Shown piece by piece: positions 36,774-45,582 of a stretch of 64,000 bases of DNA (positions are counted from its first letter, which is position 1; the number at the start of each line of letters is the position of its first letter). A program made the translations under genes and the position numbers. Below the pieces are notes generated by a model. It ran no database searches and was not told the origin of the DNA. It saw only the letters and a program-made list of their open reading frames with translations. The stretch is from Microbacterium sp. M28 (lineage in GTDB: Bacteria > Actinomycetota > Actinomycetes > Actinomycetales > Microbacteriaceae), in NCBI RefSeq assembly GCF_025836995.1, contig NZ_CP107546.1, forward strand, positions 1,860,001 through 1,924,000, given 5' to 3'.

Positions 36774-37729
36774 CGTGCGCTCCGCGCGCGACGCAGCCGC
36801 GGATCCAGGAGCGGATGCAGCAGCTCGACGATGATGCTCACGATCACGAACACCAGGGCGCTCAGCAGGATGATCCCCGTGATCACCGGGAGGTCCCGAT
36901 CGGTGATGGCCGCGAGCGTCACACGGCCGAGCCCGGGGCGCGCGAACACCGTCTCGACGAGCACGGCGCCTCCGAGCAGCGAGCCGGTCAGATACGCGGC
37001 GAGGGTGAGAGCACCGGCCGCCCCGTGGCGGAGGCTGTGCCGCAGGGTGAGCCACACGGGTCCCGCGCCGCGGGCGCGGACGGTCTCGGCGAAAGGCTGC
37101 CGCTCCGCCTCCGAGATGCCGTCCCGGAGCACCTGTCCGAGCAGCGCTGCGACCGGAAGCGCCAGCGTGACGGCCGGCAGCACGAGGGTCGCCGGATTGC
37201 GCGAACCCGTCACGGGGAACCAGCCGAGACCGAAGGCGAAGACGCTCAGGAGCACGATCCCGATCCAGAACACGGGCGACGACAGGATGATCAGTTCGAC
37301 GCCCGTCGCGATCGCGCCGGCGATGCGTCCTCGCGCGAGTAGCGCGACGGCGAGCGCGAGGAAGACGGCGATGACCAGAGCGGCGGCCGAGAGCTGCAGC
37401 GTCGCTCCCAGCTGGCGGCCGATCACCTCTGTCACCGGCATCCGCAGCTGATACGACTCCCCCAGGTCGCCGCGGAGCAGGCCGGCGAGGTAGCCGAAGT
37501 ACTGCTCCCAGGGCGGACGGTCGAGTCCGAGTTCGTTCCGGATCGAGTCCTTGACGCTCTCGCTGACCTGCGCCTGAGGCCCGAGCATGACGGACACCGG
37601 GTCACCGGGGATCACGCGGAACGCGAGGAAGGCGAGCGTGGCCGCGCCCCAGAGCACCAGGATCGCGGATAGCGCGACGCCGATGATGCTCCGCACCAGC
37701 GGGTCGCGCCGTGCCGCCTTCTCCTTCAA
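36770..37729 (-). CDS. ABC transporter permease, DppB-like
   Basis: 319 residues. First helix ALSAILVLWGAATLAFLAFRVIPGDPV with the RVIPGDP motif, then LGLDRPPWEQYFGYLAGLLRGDLG, are typical of DppB/OppB. It lies 12 bases after the binding-protein gene. Inner membrane, imports peptides or similar compounds. Confidence 0.93.
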   Translation of the reverse strand: MKEKAARRDPLVRSIIGVALSAILVLWGAATLAFLAFRVIPGDPVSVMLGPQAQVSESVKDSIRNELGLDRPPWEQYFGYLAGLLRGDLGESYQLRMPVTEVIGRQLGATLQLSAAALVIAVFLALAVALLARGRIAGAIATGVELIILSSPVFWIGIVLLSVFAFGLGWFPVTGSRNPATLVLPAVTLALPVAALLGQVLRDGISEAERQPFAETVRARGAGPVWLTLRHSLRHGAAGALTLAAYLTGSLLGGAVLVETVFARPGLGRVTLAAITDRDLPVITGIILLSALVFVIVSIIVELLHPLLDPRLRRARSAR

Positions 37730-37741
37730 CGACCGGTCCGG

Positions 37742-39355
37742 TCAGTCGACGGTCGTGCCGTAGAAGAGCGGTCGCCCGTACAGGTCGTACGCGAGGCCGT
37801 GCACGGTGTCGTTCACCGCGGTGATCAGCGAGGGGCTGTAGAGCGGGACGATCGCCGTGTACTCGGCGTTCCACTGCTGCAGCTGCTGGTACACGTCCGT
37901 GCGGGCGTCCTGATCGGTCGTGGCGACCCCCTGCTCGAGCAGGCCGTCGATCTCCGGATCGGACACCTGCGACGCGTTCTGGAAGCCATCGGTGTGCAGG
38001 TGACTGCGCAGCAGGTCGGGGTCGACGCCCGAGAAGCCCCAGTCGGTCAGATCGAACGTCTTCGGCCCGTACTGCTCGTTGTAGGCGCCGGGTTCGAGAA
38101 CCTCGCGCTTCACCTCGAATCCGATCTCCGCGAGGTCGGACTGGATGGCGTTGCCGAGGGCGGCCTTGTCGTCCGGCACCGGCGTCCAGGCGATCCATCG
38201 CACGGACAGGCGCTGGCCGTCCTTCATACGGATGCCGTCGCTGTCGCGTGCGACCCATCCGGCTTCGTCCAGGAGTCGGTTCGCCTCGTCCTGGTCGAAT
38301 GGCCAACTGCCCTCGACGGAGGCGTCGTACGTCGGCGTCGTCGAGCCCAGGATGCTCCATGCCCGCGGGAACTGGCCGAAGAAGATCTCCTCGACCGCCG
38401 CGTCGACATCGATGCCCCGCGCGAACGCCTGGCGCACCTTCTCGTCCGCGAACACACCGTACTTCTCGTTGAGGTACAGCGAGTACGGCAGCCCCGGGTA
38501 TTCGAGGGACTCGACCGTCAGCGCGTCGGACAGATCGGACGCGATGTTCGGCGGCAGCTGGCTGGCGAGATCAGCCTCGCCGCTTTCCACGACGCCCGCT
38601 CGGACTGATGCCTCGGGGAGGATCTCGACGCGCAGCGTCTCGAACTGCGCGGCACCGGCGTCGTCCGGCCCCCAGGCATAGTCCTCATTGCGGGTGTAGA
38701 CGATCTCCTGGTCCGGCGTGTAGTCGGTGAGCACGAAGGGCCCCGTGCCGACCGTGATGTCCGGGCCGCCGGCCTTGAGCTGGTCGGCCGAGGTCTCCAG
38801 CACCGCGGGTGAGTAGAAACCGAGCAGCGGAGTGCTCGCCGCCTGCAGGAACGGCGCGTACGGCTGCGAGAAGTTCACCTGGACCTCATACTCACCCAGG
38901 ACCTCGGTGCCGGCGTACCACTCGCCGCCGAGCATGCTCGCCGCCTGCGCCGACGCCGTCTCGGGGTCTGCGATGCGGTCGAAGTTCGCCTTGACTGCCT
39001 CGGCGTCGAACGGCTCGCCGTCGTGGAAGGTGACGTCGTCGCGGAGCTGGAACGTGTAGCTGGTGGCGTCCTCCGACACGGTCCAGTCCGTGGCCAGCCA
39101 CGGCGAGAACGTGCCGTCGGACTCCTGGAACACGAGGGAGTCGAGGACGACGCGCTGCACCATGCTGGCGACGTCGAGCTGGCTCGTCTGCGGGTCCATG
39201 TGCCCGGCCGAGAGATTCGCACCCTCGATCGCCCACACCACCTCTCCGCCATCCGCGCTCTCCTCGCCGGGGGCGGCGCAGGCGCTCAGTGCCAGAGCGG
39301 TTGCGGCCGCGAGCGCGACCACGGGCAGGATTCGGCGGGTGAGAGCGGCAGGCAT
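37742..39355 (-). CDS. ABC transporter substrate-binding lipoprotein, SBP family 5
   Basis: 537 residues. Lipoprotein signal with ALSAC, Cys26 being the likely lipidated residue. The mature domain shows SBP_bac_5 blocks: QLRDDVTFHDGEPFDAEAVKANFDRI, VRQAFARGIDVDAAVEEIFFG and YQQLQQWNAEYTAIVPLYSP. First gene of a four-gene transporter operon (SBP, DppB, DppC, fused ATPase). Ligand could be a peptide, opine or nickel chelate; the sequence does not decide. Confidence 0.92.
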   Translation of the reverse strand: MPAALTRRILPVVALAAATALALSACAAPGEESADGGEVVWAIEGANLSAGHMDPQTSQLDVASMVQRVVLDSLVFQESDGTFSPWLATDWTVSEDATSYTFQLRDDVTFHDGEPFDAEAVKANFDRIADPETASAQAASMLGGEWYAGTEVLGEYEVQVNFSQPYAPFLQAASTPLLGFYSPAVLETSADQLKAGGPDITVGTGPFVLTDYTPDQEIVYTRNEDYAWGPDDAGAAQFETLRVEILPEASVRAGVVESGEADLASQLPPNIASDLSDALTVESLEYPGLPYSLYLNEKYGVFADEKVRQAFARGIDVDAAVEEIFFGQFPRAWSILGSTTPTYDASVEGSWPFDQDEANRLLDEAGWVARDSDGIRMKDGQRLSVRWIAWTPVPDDKAALGNAIQSDLAEIGFEVKREVLEPGAYNEQYGPKTFDLTDWGFSGVDPDLLRSHLHTDGFQNASQVSDPEIDGLLEQGVATTDQDARTDVYQQLQQWNAEYTAIVPLYSPSLITAVNDTVHGLAYDLYGRPLFYGTTVD

Positions 39356-39453
39356 GCGGATCCTCAGAACGAGCGAAGGGGGACGTTCCAGTCTACGTCC
39401 GATTCTTGGACCGGGTCGATCTACGCCGATACGCACCGTGCGCGGGCAGTCGG

Positions 39454-39459
39454 TAGACT
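39454..39459 (+). promoter_or_regulatory. Candidate -10 box of valS
   Basis: TAGACT is a good actinobacterial -10 match in the 170-base gap before valS; no -35 box is convincing. The leader would be about 60 bases, with GAGGAG before the valS ATG. I see no T-box in this leader, unlike ileS. Confidence 0.4.
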
Positions 39460-39525
39460 GTCTGCACCCACCCACACTCAGGCACGCACACACCGTGCCG
39501 TATACATCGCTCGAGGAGACCTCCT

Positions 39526-42099
39526 ATGTCCGTGATTCCCGACAAGCCAGCACTCGAAGGTCTCGAAGCGAAGTGGGACGGCGTCTGGGCCGAGCAGGGG
39601 ACCTACCTGTTCGACCGTCTGCGCGCCGCCGAACTCGGCCGCGCGGGCGTGTACTCGATCGACACCCCTCCCCCGACGGCATCCGGTTCCCTGCACATCG
39701 GCCATGTGTTCTCGTACACGCACACCGATGTGAAGGCCCGCTACGAGCGCATGCGCGGCAAGGCCGTGTTCTACCCGATCGGGTGGGACGACAACGGACT
39801 GCCCACCGAGCGCCGCGTGCAGAACTACTACGGAGTCCGTTGCGACCCGTCGCTGCCCTACGACGCCGCGTTCGTCCCTCCGTTCCAGGGGGACGCGAAG
39901 AGCCTCAAGGCCGCGGACCAGCTTCCGGTGAGCCGCCGCAATTTCATCGAGCTCTGCGAGAAGCTCACGGTCGAGGACGAGAAGCAGTTCGAGGACGTCT
40001 TCCGCCAGATGGGCCTCAGCGTGGACTGGACCCAGACCTACCGGACGATCTCGGATGAGACGATCCGCCAGAGCCAGCTCGGGTTCCTCCGCAACGTCGA
40101 ACGAGGCGAGGCGTACCAGGCACTGGCGCCGACCCTGTGGGATGTGGACTTCCGGTCCGCGATCGCCCAGGCCGAGCTCGAAGACCGCGAGCAGCCGGCA
40201 TCCTTCCACCGCCTGGCCTTCCACAAGACCGACGGCTCCGGCGACATCGAGATCGAGACGACCCGCCCCGAGCTGCTGGCCGCGTGCGTCGCTCTCGTCG
40301 CGCACCCCGATGACGAGCGCTACCAGCCCTTCTTCGGCAAGACCGTCCGCACCCCGGTCTTCGACGTCGAGGTGCCCGTGCTCGCGCATCACCTCGCGCA
40401 GCAGGACAAGGGATCCGGCATCGCGATGGTCTGCACCTTCGGTGACGTGACCGACATCATCTGGTGGCGCGAGCTGGACCTGCCCAACCGCACCATCCTC
40501 GGTCAGGACGGTCGCGTGATCGCCGAGGCCCCCGAAGCGATCACGACCGAGACCGGTAAGGCCGCGTACGCCGAGCTCGCGGGCAAGACCGTGTTCAGCG
40601 CGCGCAAGCAGATCGTCGAGATGCTCGAGGCATCCGGCGAGCTGCTGAACGTCTCCAAGCCGTTCAACCATGCCGTGAAATTCTTCGAGAAGGGCGACCG
40701 CCCGCTCGAGATCGTCTCGACGCGCCAGTGGTACATCCGCAACGGCGCGCGCGACAGTGAGCTCCGCGACCAGCTCATCGCCAACGGCCGGGAGCTGACC
40801 TGGCACCCGGACTTCATGCGCGTCCGCTACGAGAACTGGGTCGGCGGTCTCACCGGCGACTGGCTGATCTCACGGCAGCGCTTCTTCGGCGTGCCGATCC
40901 CGGTCTGGTACGGCCTCGACGAGAACGGGGAACGCGACTTCGGTCGCGTGCTCGTCCCGGACGCGGCATCCCTGCCGATCGACCCGACCACGGACGTGCC
41001 GGCGGGCTACACGGCCGAGCAGCGCGGCGTGCCCGGCGGCTTCGAGGCGGAGGTCGACATCCTCGACACGTGGGCGACGTCGTCGCTGACCCCGCAACTC
41101 GCCGGTGGCTGGCAGCGCGACGAGGAGCTGTGGAACCTGGTGGCGCCGTTCGACGTGCGCCCGCAGGGTCAGGACATCATCCGCACCTGGCTGTTCTCCA
41201 CGATGCTGCGCTCGACGCTCGAGGACGCGCGCTCCCCCTGGGCCAACGCGTCGATCTCCGGCTTCATCGTCGACCCCGACCGCAAGAAGATGTCCAAGTC
41301 CAAGGGCAATGTGGTCACGCCCGCCGACATCCTCGAGAAGCACGGTTCGGATGCCGTGCGGTACTGGGCGGCTTCCAGCCGTCTCGGTGTCGACGCGGCA
41401 TTCGACCCGCAGAACCCGACCCAGATGAAGATCGGCCGCCGCCTGGCGATCAAGATCCTCAACGCCGCGAAGTTCGTGCTCGGCTTCCCGGTGCCGGAGG
41501 ACGCCGAGGTCACGCATGCGCTGGACGCGTCGATGCTCGCCGCACTCGACGACGTCGTGCGCGACGCGACGAAGGCGTTCGACGCCTTCGACCATGCACG
41601 CGCGCTGGAGGTCACCGAGGCCTTCTTCTGGACGTTCTGCGACGACTACCTGGAGCTCGTCAAGGAGCGCGCCTATAACCAGGCCGACGTCGGGCAGCCG
41701 TCCGCGGCTCTGGCGCTGCGGATCGCACTCTCCACGCTGCTGCGCCTGCTGGCACCGGTCGTGTCGTTCGCGACCGAGGAGGCATGGAGCTGGTTCGAAG
41801 AGGGCTCGATCCACACCGCCGCCTGGCCGGAGGCCCGCGAGGCCGGCGGTGACCCCGCCGTGCTCGCCGCTGCCAGCGCGGCGCTCATCGGCATCCGTCG
41901 CGCCAAGACCGAGGCGAAGGCATCGCAGAAGACGCCGGTGGCACGCGCGCTGATCGCGGCGCCGGCCTCGACCCTGGAGGCATTGCGTGCGGCCGCCGGA
42001 GACCTTCAGGCGGTCGGCCGCATCGCCGAGCTGTCGCTCGTCGAAGGCGAGGAGCTCGCCGTCACGGAGATCGAGCTGGCGCCGGTGGAGGAGAGCTGA
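39526..42099 (+). CDS. valS: Valyl-tRNA synthetase
   Basis: 857 residues. HIGH motif in PTASGSLHIGHVFSYTHTD, KMSKS in DRKKMSKSKGN and the WDDNGLPTERRVQNYYGVRCDPSLP block are those of ValS. The C-terminus ends soon after the anticodon-binding domain; the usual coiled-coil arm of long ValS proteins is not evident. GAGGAG precedes the ATG. A 71-residue gene overlaps its stop by one base. Confidence 0.96.
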   Translation: MSVIPDKPALEGLEAKWDGVWAEQGTYLFDRLRAAELGRAGVYSIDTPPPTASGSLHIGHVFSYTHTDVKARYERMRGKAVFYPIGWDDNGLPTERRVQNYYGVRCDPSLPYDAAFVPPFQGDAKSLKAADQLPVSRRNFIELCEKLTVEDEKQFEDVFRQMGLSVDWTQTYRTISDETIRQSQLGFLRNVERGEAYQALAPTLWDVDFRSAIAQAELEDREQPASFHRLAFHKTDGSGDIEIETTRPELLAACVALVAHPDDERYQPFFGKTVRTPVFDVEVPVLAHHLAQQDKGSGIAMVCTFGDVTDIIWWRELDLPNRTILGQDGRVIAEAPEAITTETGKAAYAELAGKTVFSARKQIVEMLEASGELLNVSKPFNHAVKFFEKGDRPLEIVSTRQWYIRNGARDSELRDQLIANGRELTWHPDFMRVRYENWVGGLTGDWLISRQRFFGVPIPVWYGLDENGERDFGRVLVPDAASLPIDPTTDVPAGYTAEQRGVPGGFEAEVDILDTWATSSLTPQLAGGWQRDEELWNLVAPFDVRPQGQDIIRTWLFSTMLRSTLEDARSPWANASISGFIVDPDRKKMSKSKGNVVTPADILEKHGSDAVRYWAASSRLGVDAAFDPQNPTQMKIGRRLAIKILNAAKFVLGFPVPEDAEVTHALDASMLAALDDVVRDATKAFDAFDHARALEVTEAFFWTFCDDYLELVKERAYNQADVGQPSAALALRIALSTLLRLLAPVVSFATEEAWSWFEEGSIHTAAWPEAREAGGDPAVLAAASAALIGIRRAKTEAKASQKTPVARALIAAPASTLEALRAAAGDLQAVGRIAELSLVEGEELAVTEIELAPVEES

Positions 42100-42314
42100 T
42101 GCAGCTGGGCACACGCTGGGCTGCCAGGACCGAGCCTCCTGCGTCGGTTCCCGCATCCCTGCGGCCCGGCATCGCCGCGGTCGAAGCGGACGGGCACACC
42201 GGCTCCTGGACTCTGACCTGGCTCGAAGGCCGTCCGATCGCGGAGCTGGATGCCGGGTGGGAAGTGCTCGCCACGGCATCCGGCGAGGTTGTCGTCCGAC
42301 CGTTCCAGGACTGA
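42099..42314 (+). CDS. Small conserved-looking protein coupled to valS
   Basis: 71 residues: MQLGTRWAARTEPPASVPASLRPGIAAVEADGHTGSWTLTWLEGRPIAELDAGWEVL, ending VVVRPFQD. TGATG overlap with the valS stop (one base) implies reinitiation by ribosomes finishing valS. No family is recognised; the pattern suggests a small beta-rich domain. Function unknown. Confidence 0.75.
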   Translation: MQLGTRWAARTEPPASVPASLRPGIAAVEADGHTGSWTLTWLEGRPIAELDAGWEVLATASGEVVVRPFQD

Positions 42315-42340
42315 GGCGTCGCGGGGCACGCGAGAGCGGT

Positions 42341-42556
42341 TCACCGAGGGCGGGAGCCGAGCGCCAGCAGTGCGATGTCGAGTTCACGCGGGTCGCGTGC
42401 GCTCCGGCGCTCGCTCAGCGATGCCAGTTCACGCGCGCGGCGGCGGGAACGCAGATCGCGGCGGTGCGCGACGTACGCCGTCAAAGCATCTGCCATCGTC
42501 AGCAGCGCGGTCTCGAGTCGAGTCGGCCCGGCGTGGTGCAGGCTGACAGCAGTCAT
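42341..42556 (-). CDS. Small basic protein coupled to the ArsR-like regulator
   Basis: 71 residues beginning MTAVSLHHAGPTRLETALLTMADALTAYVAHRRDLRSRRRARE. An amphipathic helix followed by an Arg-rich stretch; no recognised family. Its ATG overlaps the regulator stop by four bases (ATGA), and GAGGAGGAAT is an excellent ribosome site, so it is very likely translated. It resembles the size of proteins that assist a DNA-binding partner, but function is unknown. Confidence 0.75.
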   Translation of the reverse strand: MTAVSLHHAGPTRLETALLTMADALTAYVAHRRDLRSRRRARELASLSERRSARDPRELDIALLALGSRPR

Positions 42557-43161
42557 GATTCCTCCTCGGTGATGGCGTCGGATCGCGTCGCGACGTCGAA
42601 GACGTCGGTGCGCATCGAGACGCGCCTCGTGCCGGCCAGGTTCTCCTGGCCGCTGTAGCGTGCGACGACGGCATCCACGAACGCGCTGATGTCGTCCTTG
42701 AGCTCGGCCATCTGCTCGGGGGTGAGATCGAGCATCGTCGTCGCGACGAGCCCAGCGTCCTCCCATCCCGCCGGGGTCTCGGAGGCCGGCCTGTTCAGGT
42801 AGTCCATGAGCGCCCGGTGGCGCAGCAGGAAGAACTCGGACGTGACGATCTGCGCGGCGGCGCGCCCCGACGGCGTGGCGGCCTGATCAGGACCGGGCAG
42901 GCTGATGCGCCCCTTCGGGCGTTCCCACCAGCGCTCGCGCGTCGTGCCGCGGTCCGAGACCTCCTGGATGAGATCGTGCGCGGCGAGAGCACGCAGGTGA
43001 TAGCTCGTCGCGCCGGAGGTCTCCCCGATCAGCTTCGCGAGCGTGCTGGCCGTCTGCGGGCCTCGCTCGCTCAGGATGTCGTAGATCCGCACGCGCAGCG
43101 GATGCGCCAGCGCCTTCAGCGCTCCTGCGTCGAGGGTTCTTCCCTGATCGTTTTCCGTCAT
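42553..43161 (-). CDS. ArsR-like winged-helix regulator
   Basis: 202 residues. The DNA-binding domain LKALAHPLRVRIYDILSERGPQTASTLAKLIGETSGATSYHLRALAAHDLI covers about residues 15-70. A C-terminal region of about 120 residues is helical and may bind a ligand. ATG 43161 begins MTENDQGRTLD. It lies in a strong promoter with -35 TTGCAA and -10 TATCTT, 17 bases apart, overlapped by two identical-format operators, so it probably represses itself. It is followed by a coupled 71-residue gene. Confidence 0.88.
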   Translation of the reverse strand: MTENDQGRTLDAGALKALAHPLRVRIYDILSERGPQTASTLAKLIGETSGATSYHLRALAAHDLIQEVSDRGTTRERWWERPKGRISLPGPDQAATPSGRAAAQIVTSEFFLLRHRALMDYLNRPASETPAGWEDAGLVATTMLDLTPEQMAELKDDISAFVDAVVARYSGQENLAGTRRVSMRTDVFDVATRSDAITEEES

Positions 43162-43164
43162 GCA

Positions 43165-43210
43165 TGCAAAGATACCTTTGCAAGTAGAGTTTTGCAAGGA
43201 TTTCTTTGCA
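43165..43210 (-). promoter_or_regulatory. Twin operators and promoter of the ArsR-like gene
   Basis: TGCAAAG-N4-CTTTGCA (43165-43182, perfect) covers the -10 box, and TGCAAGG-N4-CTTTGCA (43193-43210, one mismatch) covers the -35 box. The two sites are 28 bases apart centre to centre. -10 TATCTT ends seven bases before the ATG, so the transcript is leaderless. The region also lies just beyond the kbl stop. Confidence 0.75.
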
Positions 43211-43221
43211 TCAATCGATGG

Positions 43222-44400
43222 TCAGACCGCCGCTCTCCGAGCCGCGACGAATGCGTCCACGCACTGTTCGATCTGTTCGCGCGTGTGCGCCGCCGACAGC
43301 TGCACACGGATGCGCGCCATCTCACGCGGCACGACAGGAAAACTGAACGCCGTGACGAACACGCCGCGTCGCTGCATCTCGATGGCGATGCGAGCGGTAA
43401 GCGCGGCATCGCCGAACATGACCGGCACGATCGGATGTTCTCCCGGGAGCAGATCGAACCCGGCGTCCGTCATCAGATCGCGGAAGAGCGCGGCGTTCCC
43501 ACGCAGCCGCGCACGCAGGTCATCCGACTGCTCGACCAGATCGAGCGCCTGGAGTGTGCCTGCCACGATCGAAGGAGCGAGCGTGTTCGAGAACAGATAC
43601 GGCCGCGCCCGCTGGCGCAGCAGCGCGACGATGTCTCGGTGTGCGGCGACGTATCCGCCGGATGCCCCGCCCAATGCCTTTCCGAAGGTGCCCGTGTAGA
43701 TGTCCACGCGCCCCTCGACGCCGCAGAGCTCCGGTGTCCCCCGCCCGTTCTCCCCGACGAATCCGATCGCATGGGAATCGTCCACGAACACGAGTGCTTC
43801 GTATCGTTCGGCGAGATCGCAGATCTCCGCGAGCGGAGCGATGTAGCCGTCCATCGAGAACACGCCATCCGTGACGATGACGCGGAAGCGGGCATCCTGT
43901 GCCGCCTGCAGCTGCGCCTCCAGATCGGCCATGTCACGGTTGCGGTACCGCAGCCGACGCGCCTTCGAGAGCCGGATGCCGTCGATGATCGACGCGTGAT
44001 TCAGTTCATCCGAGATGATCGCGTCCTCGGCGGAGAACAGCGTCTCGAACACGCCGCCGTTCGCGTCGAAGCAGGACGAGAACAGGATGGCGTCCTCGGT
44101 ACCGAGAAAGCCCGCCACTCGCCGCTCGAGTTCGAGATGCTGCTCCTGCGTGCCGCAGATGAACCGCACGCTGGCCAGGCCATAGCCCCACTCGTCCAGT
44201 GCCGTCCGCGCCGCGTGCAGGATCCGCGGATCGTCGGCGAGTCCGAGGTAGTTGTTGGCGCAGAAGTTCAGCACTTCAGCGCCGTCGGCGACGATCCCCG
44301 TCCGCTGCGGACCGGTGATGCCGCGTTCGCGCTTGGTCAGACCGGCCCGCTCGATCTGCTCGAGTTCAGCGGCGAGATGTTCGTGAAACGCACCGTACAT
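43222..44400 (-). CDS. kbl: Glycine C-acetyltransferase (2-amino-3-ketobutyrate CoA ligase)
   Basis: 392 residues, an alpha-oxoamine synthase with pyridoxal phosphate. The Schiff-base Lys is in [13 protein letters not shown]; other blocks are [40 protein letters not shown] and [11 protein letters not shown]. It splits 2-amino-3-ketobutyrate into glycine and acetyl-CoA. It lies 22 bases after tdh and forms with it the threonine degradation pathway. Confidence 0.95.
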   Translation of the reverse strand: MYGAFHEHLAAELEQIERAGLTKRERGITGPQRTGIVADGAEVLNFCANNYLGLADDPRILHAARTALDEWGYGLASVRFICGTQEQHLELERRVAGFLGTEDAILFSSCFDANGGVFETLFSAEDAIISDELNHASIIDGIRLSKARRLRYRNRDMADLEAQLQAAQDARFRVIVTDGVFSMDGYIAPLAEICDLAERYEALVFVDDSHAIGFVGENGRGTPELCGVEGRVDIYTGTFGKALGGASGGYVAAHRDIVALLRQRARPYLFSNTLAPSIVAGTLQALDLVEQSDDLRARLRGNAALFRDLMTDAGFDLLPGEHPIVPVMFGDAALTARIAIEMQRRGVFVTAFSFPVVPREMARIRVQLSAAHTREQIEQCVDAFVAARRAAV

Positions 44401-44422
44401 GTCGTTCTCCGTTCGTGCGGCC

Positions 44423-45466
44423 TCAGAGCCGCGTCCAATCGAGGATGATCTTCCCTGTGCCCGCGGATGCCGCCGCGTCGAATGCCTGCTCCCAGTCCGA
44501 TGCGGGCATCACATCGGCGACGATGTGCCCGATCGCCGATCGCAACGCAGGGCTGGTCTGCAGCATCGCGCCCATCGCGTTCCACGTCTCGAACATCTCG
44601 CGGCCGTAGATGCCCTTGATCGTGAGCATGTGCGTGACGATCTTCCCCCAGTCGACGCCGAACGGCGCGCTGGGCAGCCCGAGCATCGCGATCCGTCCGC
44701 CGTGGTTCATGTTGTCGATCATGGTGGGCAGAGCGGATGCTGCACCGCTCATCTCGAAGCCGACGTCGAAGCCCTCCTTCATGCCGAGCGCCGTCTGCGC
44801 CTCTCGGACGTCGTCCGCCGAGACGTCGATCACGCGGTCGGCTCCCATGCGTGCGGCCAGCTCCAGTCTCGGAGCGCTCGCATCGGTGGCGGCGATGTAA
44901 CGCGCACCCGCGTGGCGTGCGACCGCGATGGCCATGAGCCCGATCGGCCCGCAGCCGGTGACCAGCACATCCTCGCCGACAAGAGGGAACGCGAGCGCCG
45001 TGTGCACAGCGTTGCCCAACGGGTCGAAGATCGCCCCGATCTCCGGTTCGACATCGGCGTGGTGCACCCATACGTTCGCGGCCGGCAGCGAAAGGTACTC
45101 GGCGAACGCACCGTCTCTGTGCACGCCGAGGCCGACCGTCCGGATGCACATCTGACGTCGACCGGCGCGACAGTTCCGGCACATGCCGCAGACGATGTGC
45201 CCCTCACCGGATACGCGATCGCCGACCTTGATGTCGTGCGCGAGATCTCCCACCTCGACCACTTCGCCGTAGAACTCATGGCCCGGGATCAGGGGCGAAC
45301 GCACCTCCGACGCGGCCCAGTCATCCCAGCGTCGGATGTGCAGATCGGTGCCGCAGATCCCGGTCCTCAGCACCCGGATCACGACCTCATCCGCTCCCGC
45401 GATCGGATCCGGGCGTTCGACGAGCGCGAGCCCGGCGCTCGGTCCTTCCTTGTACAGCGCCTTCAT
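44423..45466 (-). CDS. tdh: L-threonine 3-dehydrogenase
   Basis: 347 residues, zinc medium-chain dehydrogenase. Catalytic zinc Cys in [11 protein letters not shown], His-Glu in [10 protein letters not shown], structural zinc cysteines in [15 protein letters not shown], and NAD motif GCGPIGLMA. It oxidises threonine to 2-amino-3-ketobutyrate. ATG 45466 begins [22 protein letters not shown] terminator separates it from the upstream binding-protein gene, so it likely has its own promoter. Confidence 0.95.
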   Translation of the reverse strand: MKALYKEGPSAGLALVERPDPIAGADEVVIRVLRTGICGTDLHIRRWDDWAASEVRSPLIPGHEFYGEVVEVGDLAHDIKVGDRVSGEGHIVCGMCRNCRAGRRQMCIRTVGLGVHRDGAFAEYLSLPAANVWVHHADVEPEIGAIFDPLGNAVHTALAFPLVGEDVLVTGCGPIGLMAIAVARHAGARYIAATDASAPRLELAARMGADRVIDVSADDVREAQTALGMKEGFDVGFEMSGAASALPTMIDNMNHGGRIAMLGLPSAPFGVDWGKIVTHMLTIKGIYGREMFETWNAMGAMLQTSPALRSAIGHIVADVMPASDWEQAFDAAASAGTGKIILDWTRL

Positions 45467-45534
45467 GTCTCGATATCTCCTTCGATCTCGCGCGCACAGC
45501 AGCGACAGCAATCGGCGGCGCCGACGCATTGAGA

Positions 45535-45569
45535 GGGGCCGGGACGGAGCAGCACCCCGTCCCGGCCCC
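45535..45569 (-). terminator. Terminator after the Dpp-type transporter operon
   Basis: A 13-bp perfect GC-rich stem (GGGGCCGGGACGG with CCGTCCCGGCCCC) and nine-base loop begins 13 bases after the stop of the binding-protein gene. No T run. It separates the transporter operon from tdh-kbl. Confidence 0.85.
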
Positions 45570-45582
45570 CATCGGGCTCTGC

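Noticed and set aside
39356..39525. A T-box in the valS leader
   Set aside because: I looked for GGTGGTACCGCGG-like sequence and a GTN specifier stem and found none.
39478..40806. 442-codon minus-strand frame over the valS promoter and 5' half
   Set aside because: Antisense to conserved valS sequence, no ribosome site and no domain.
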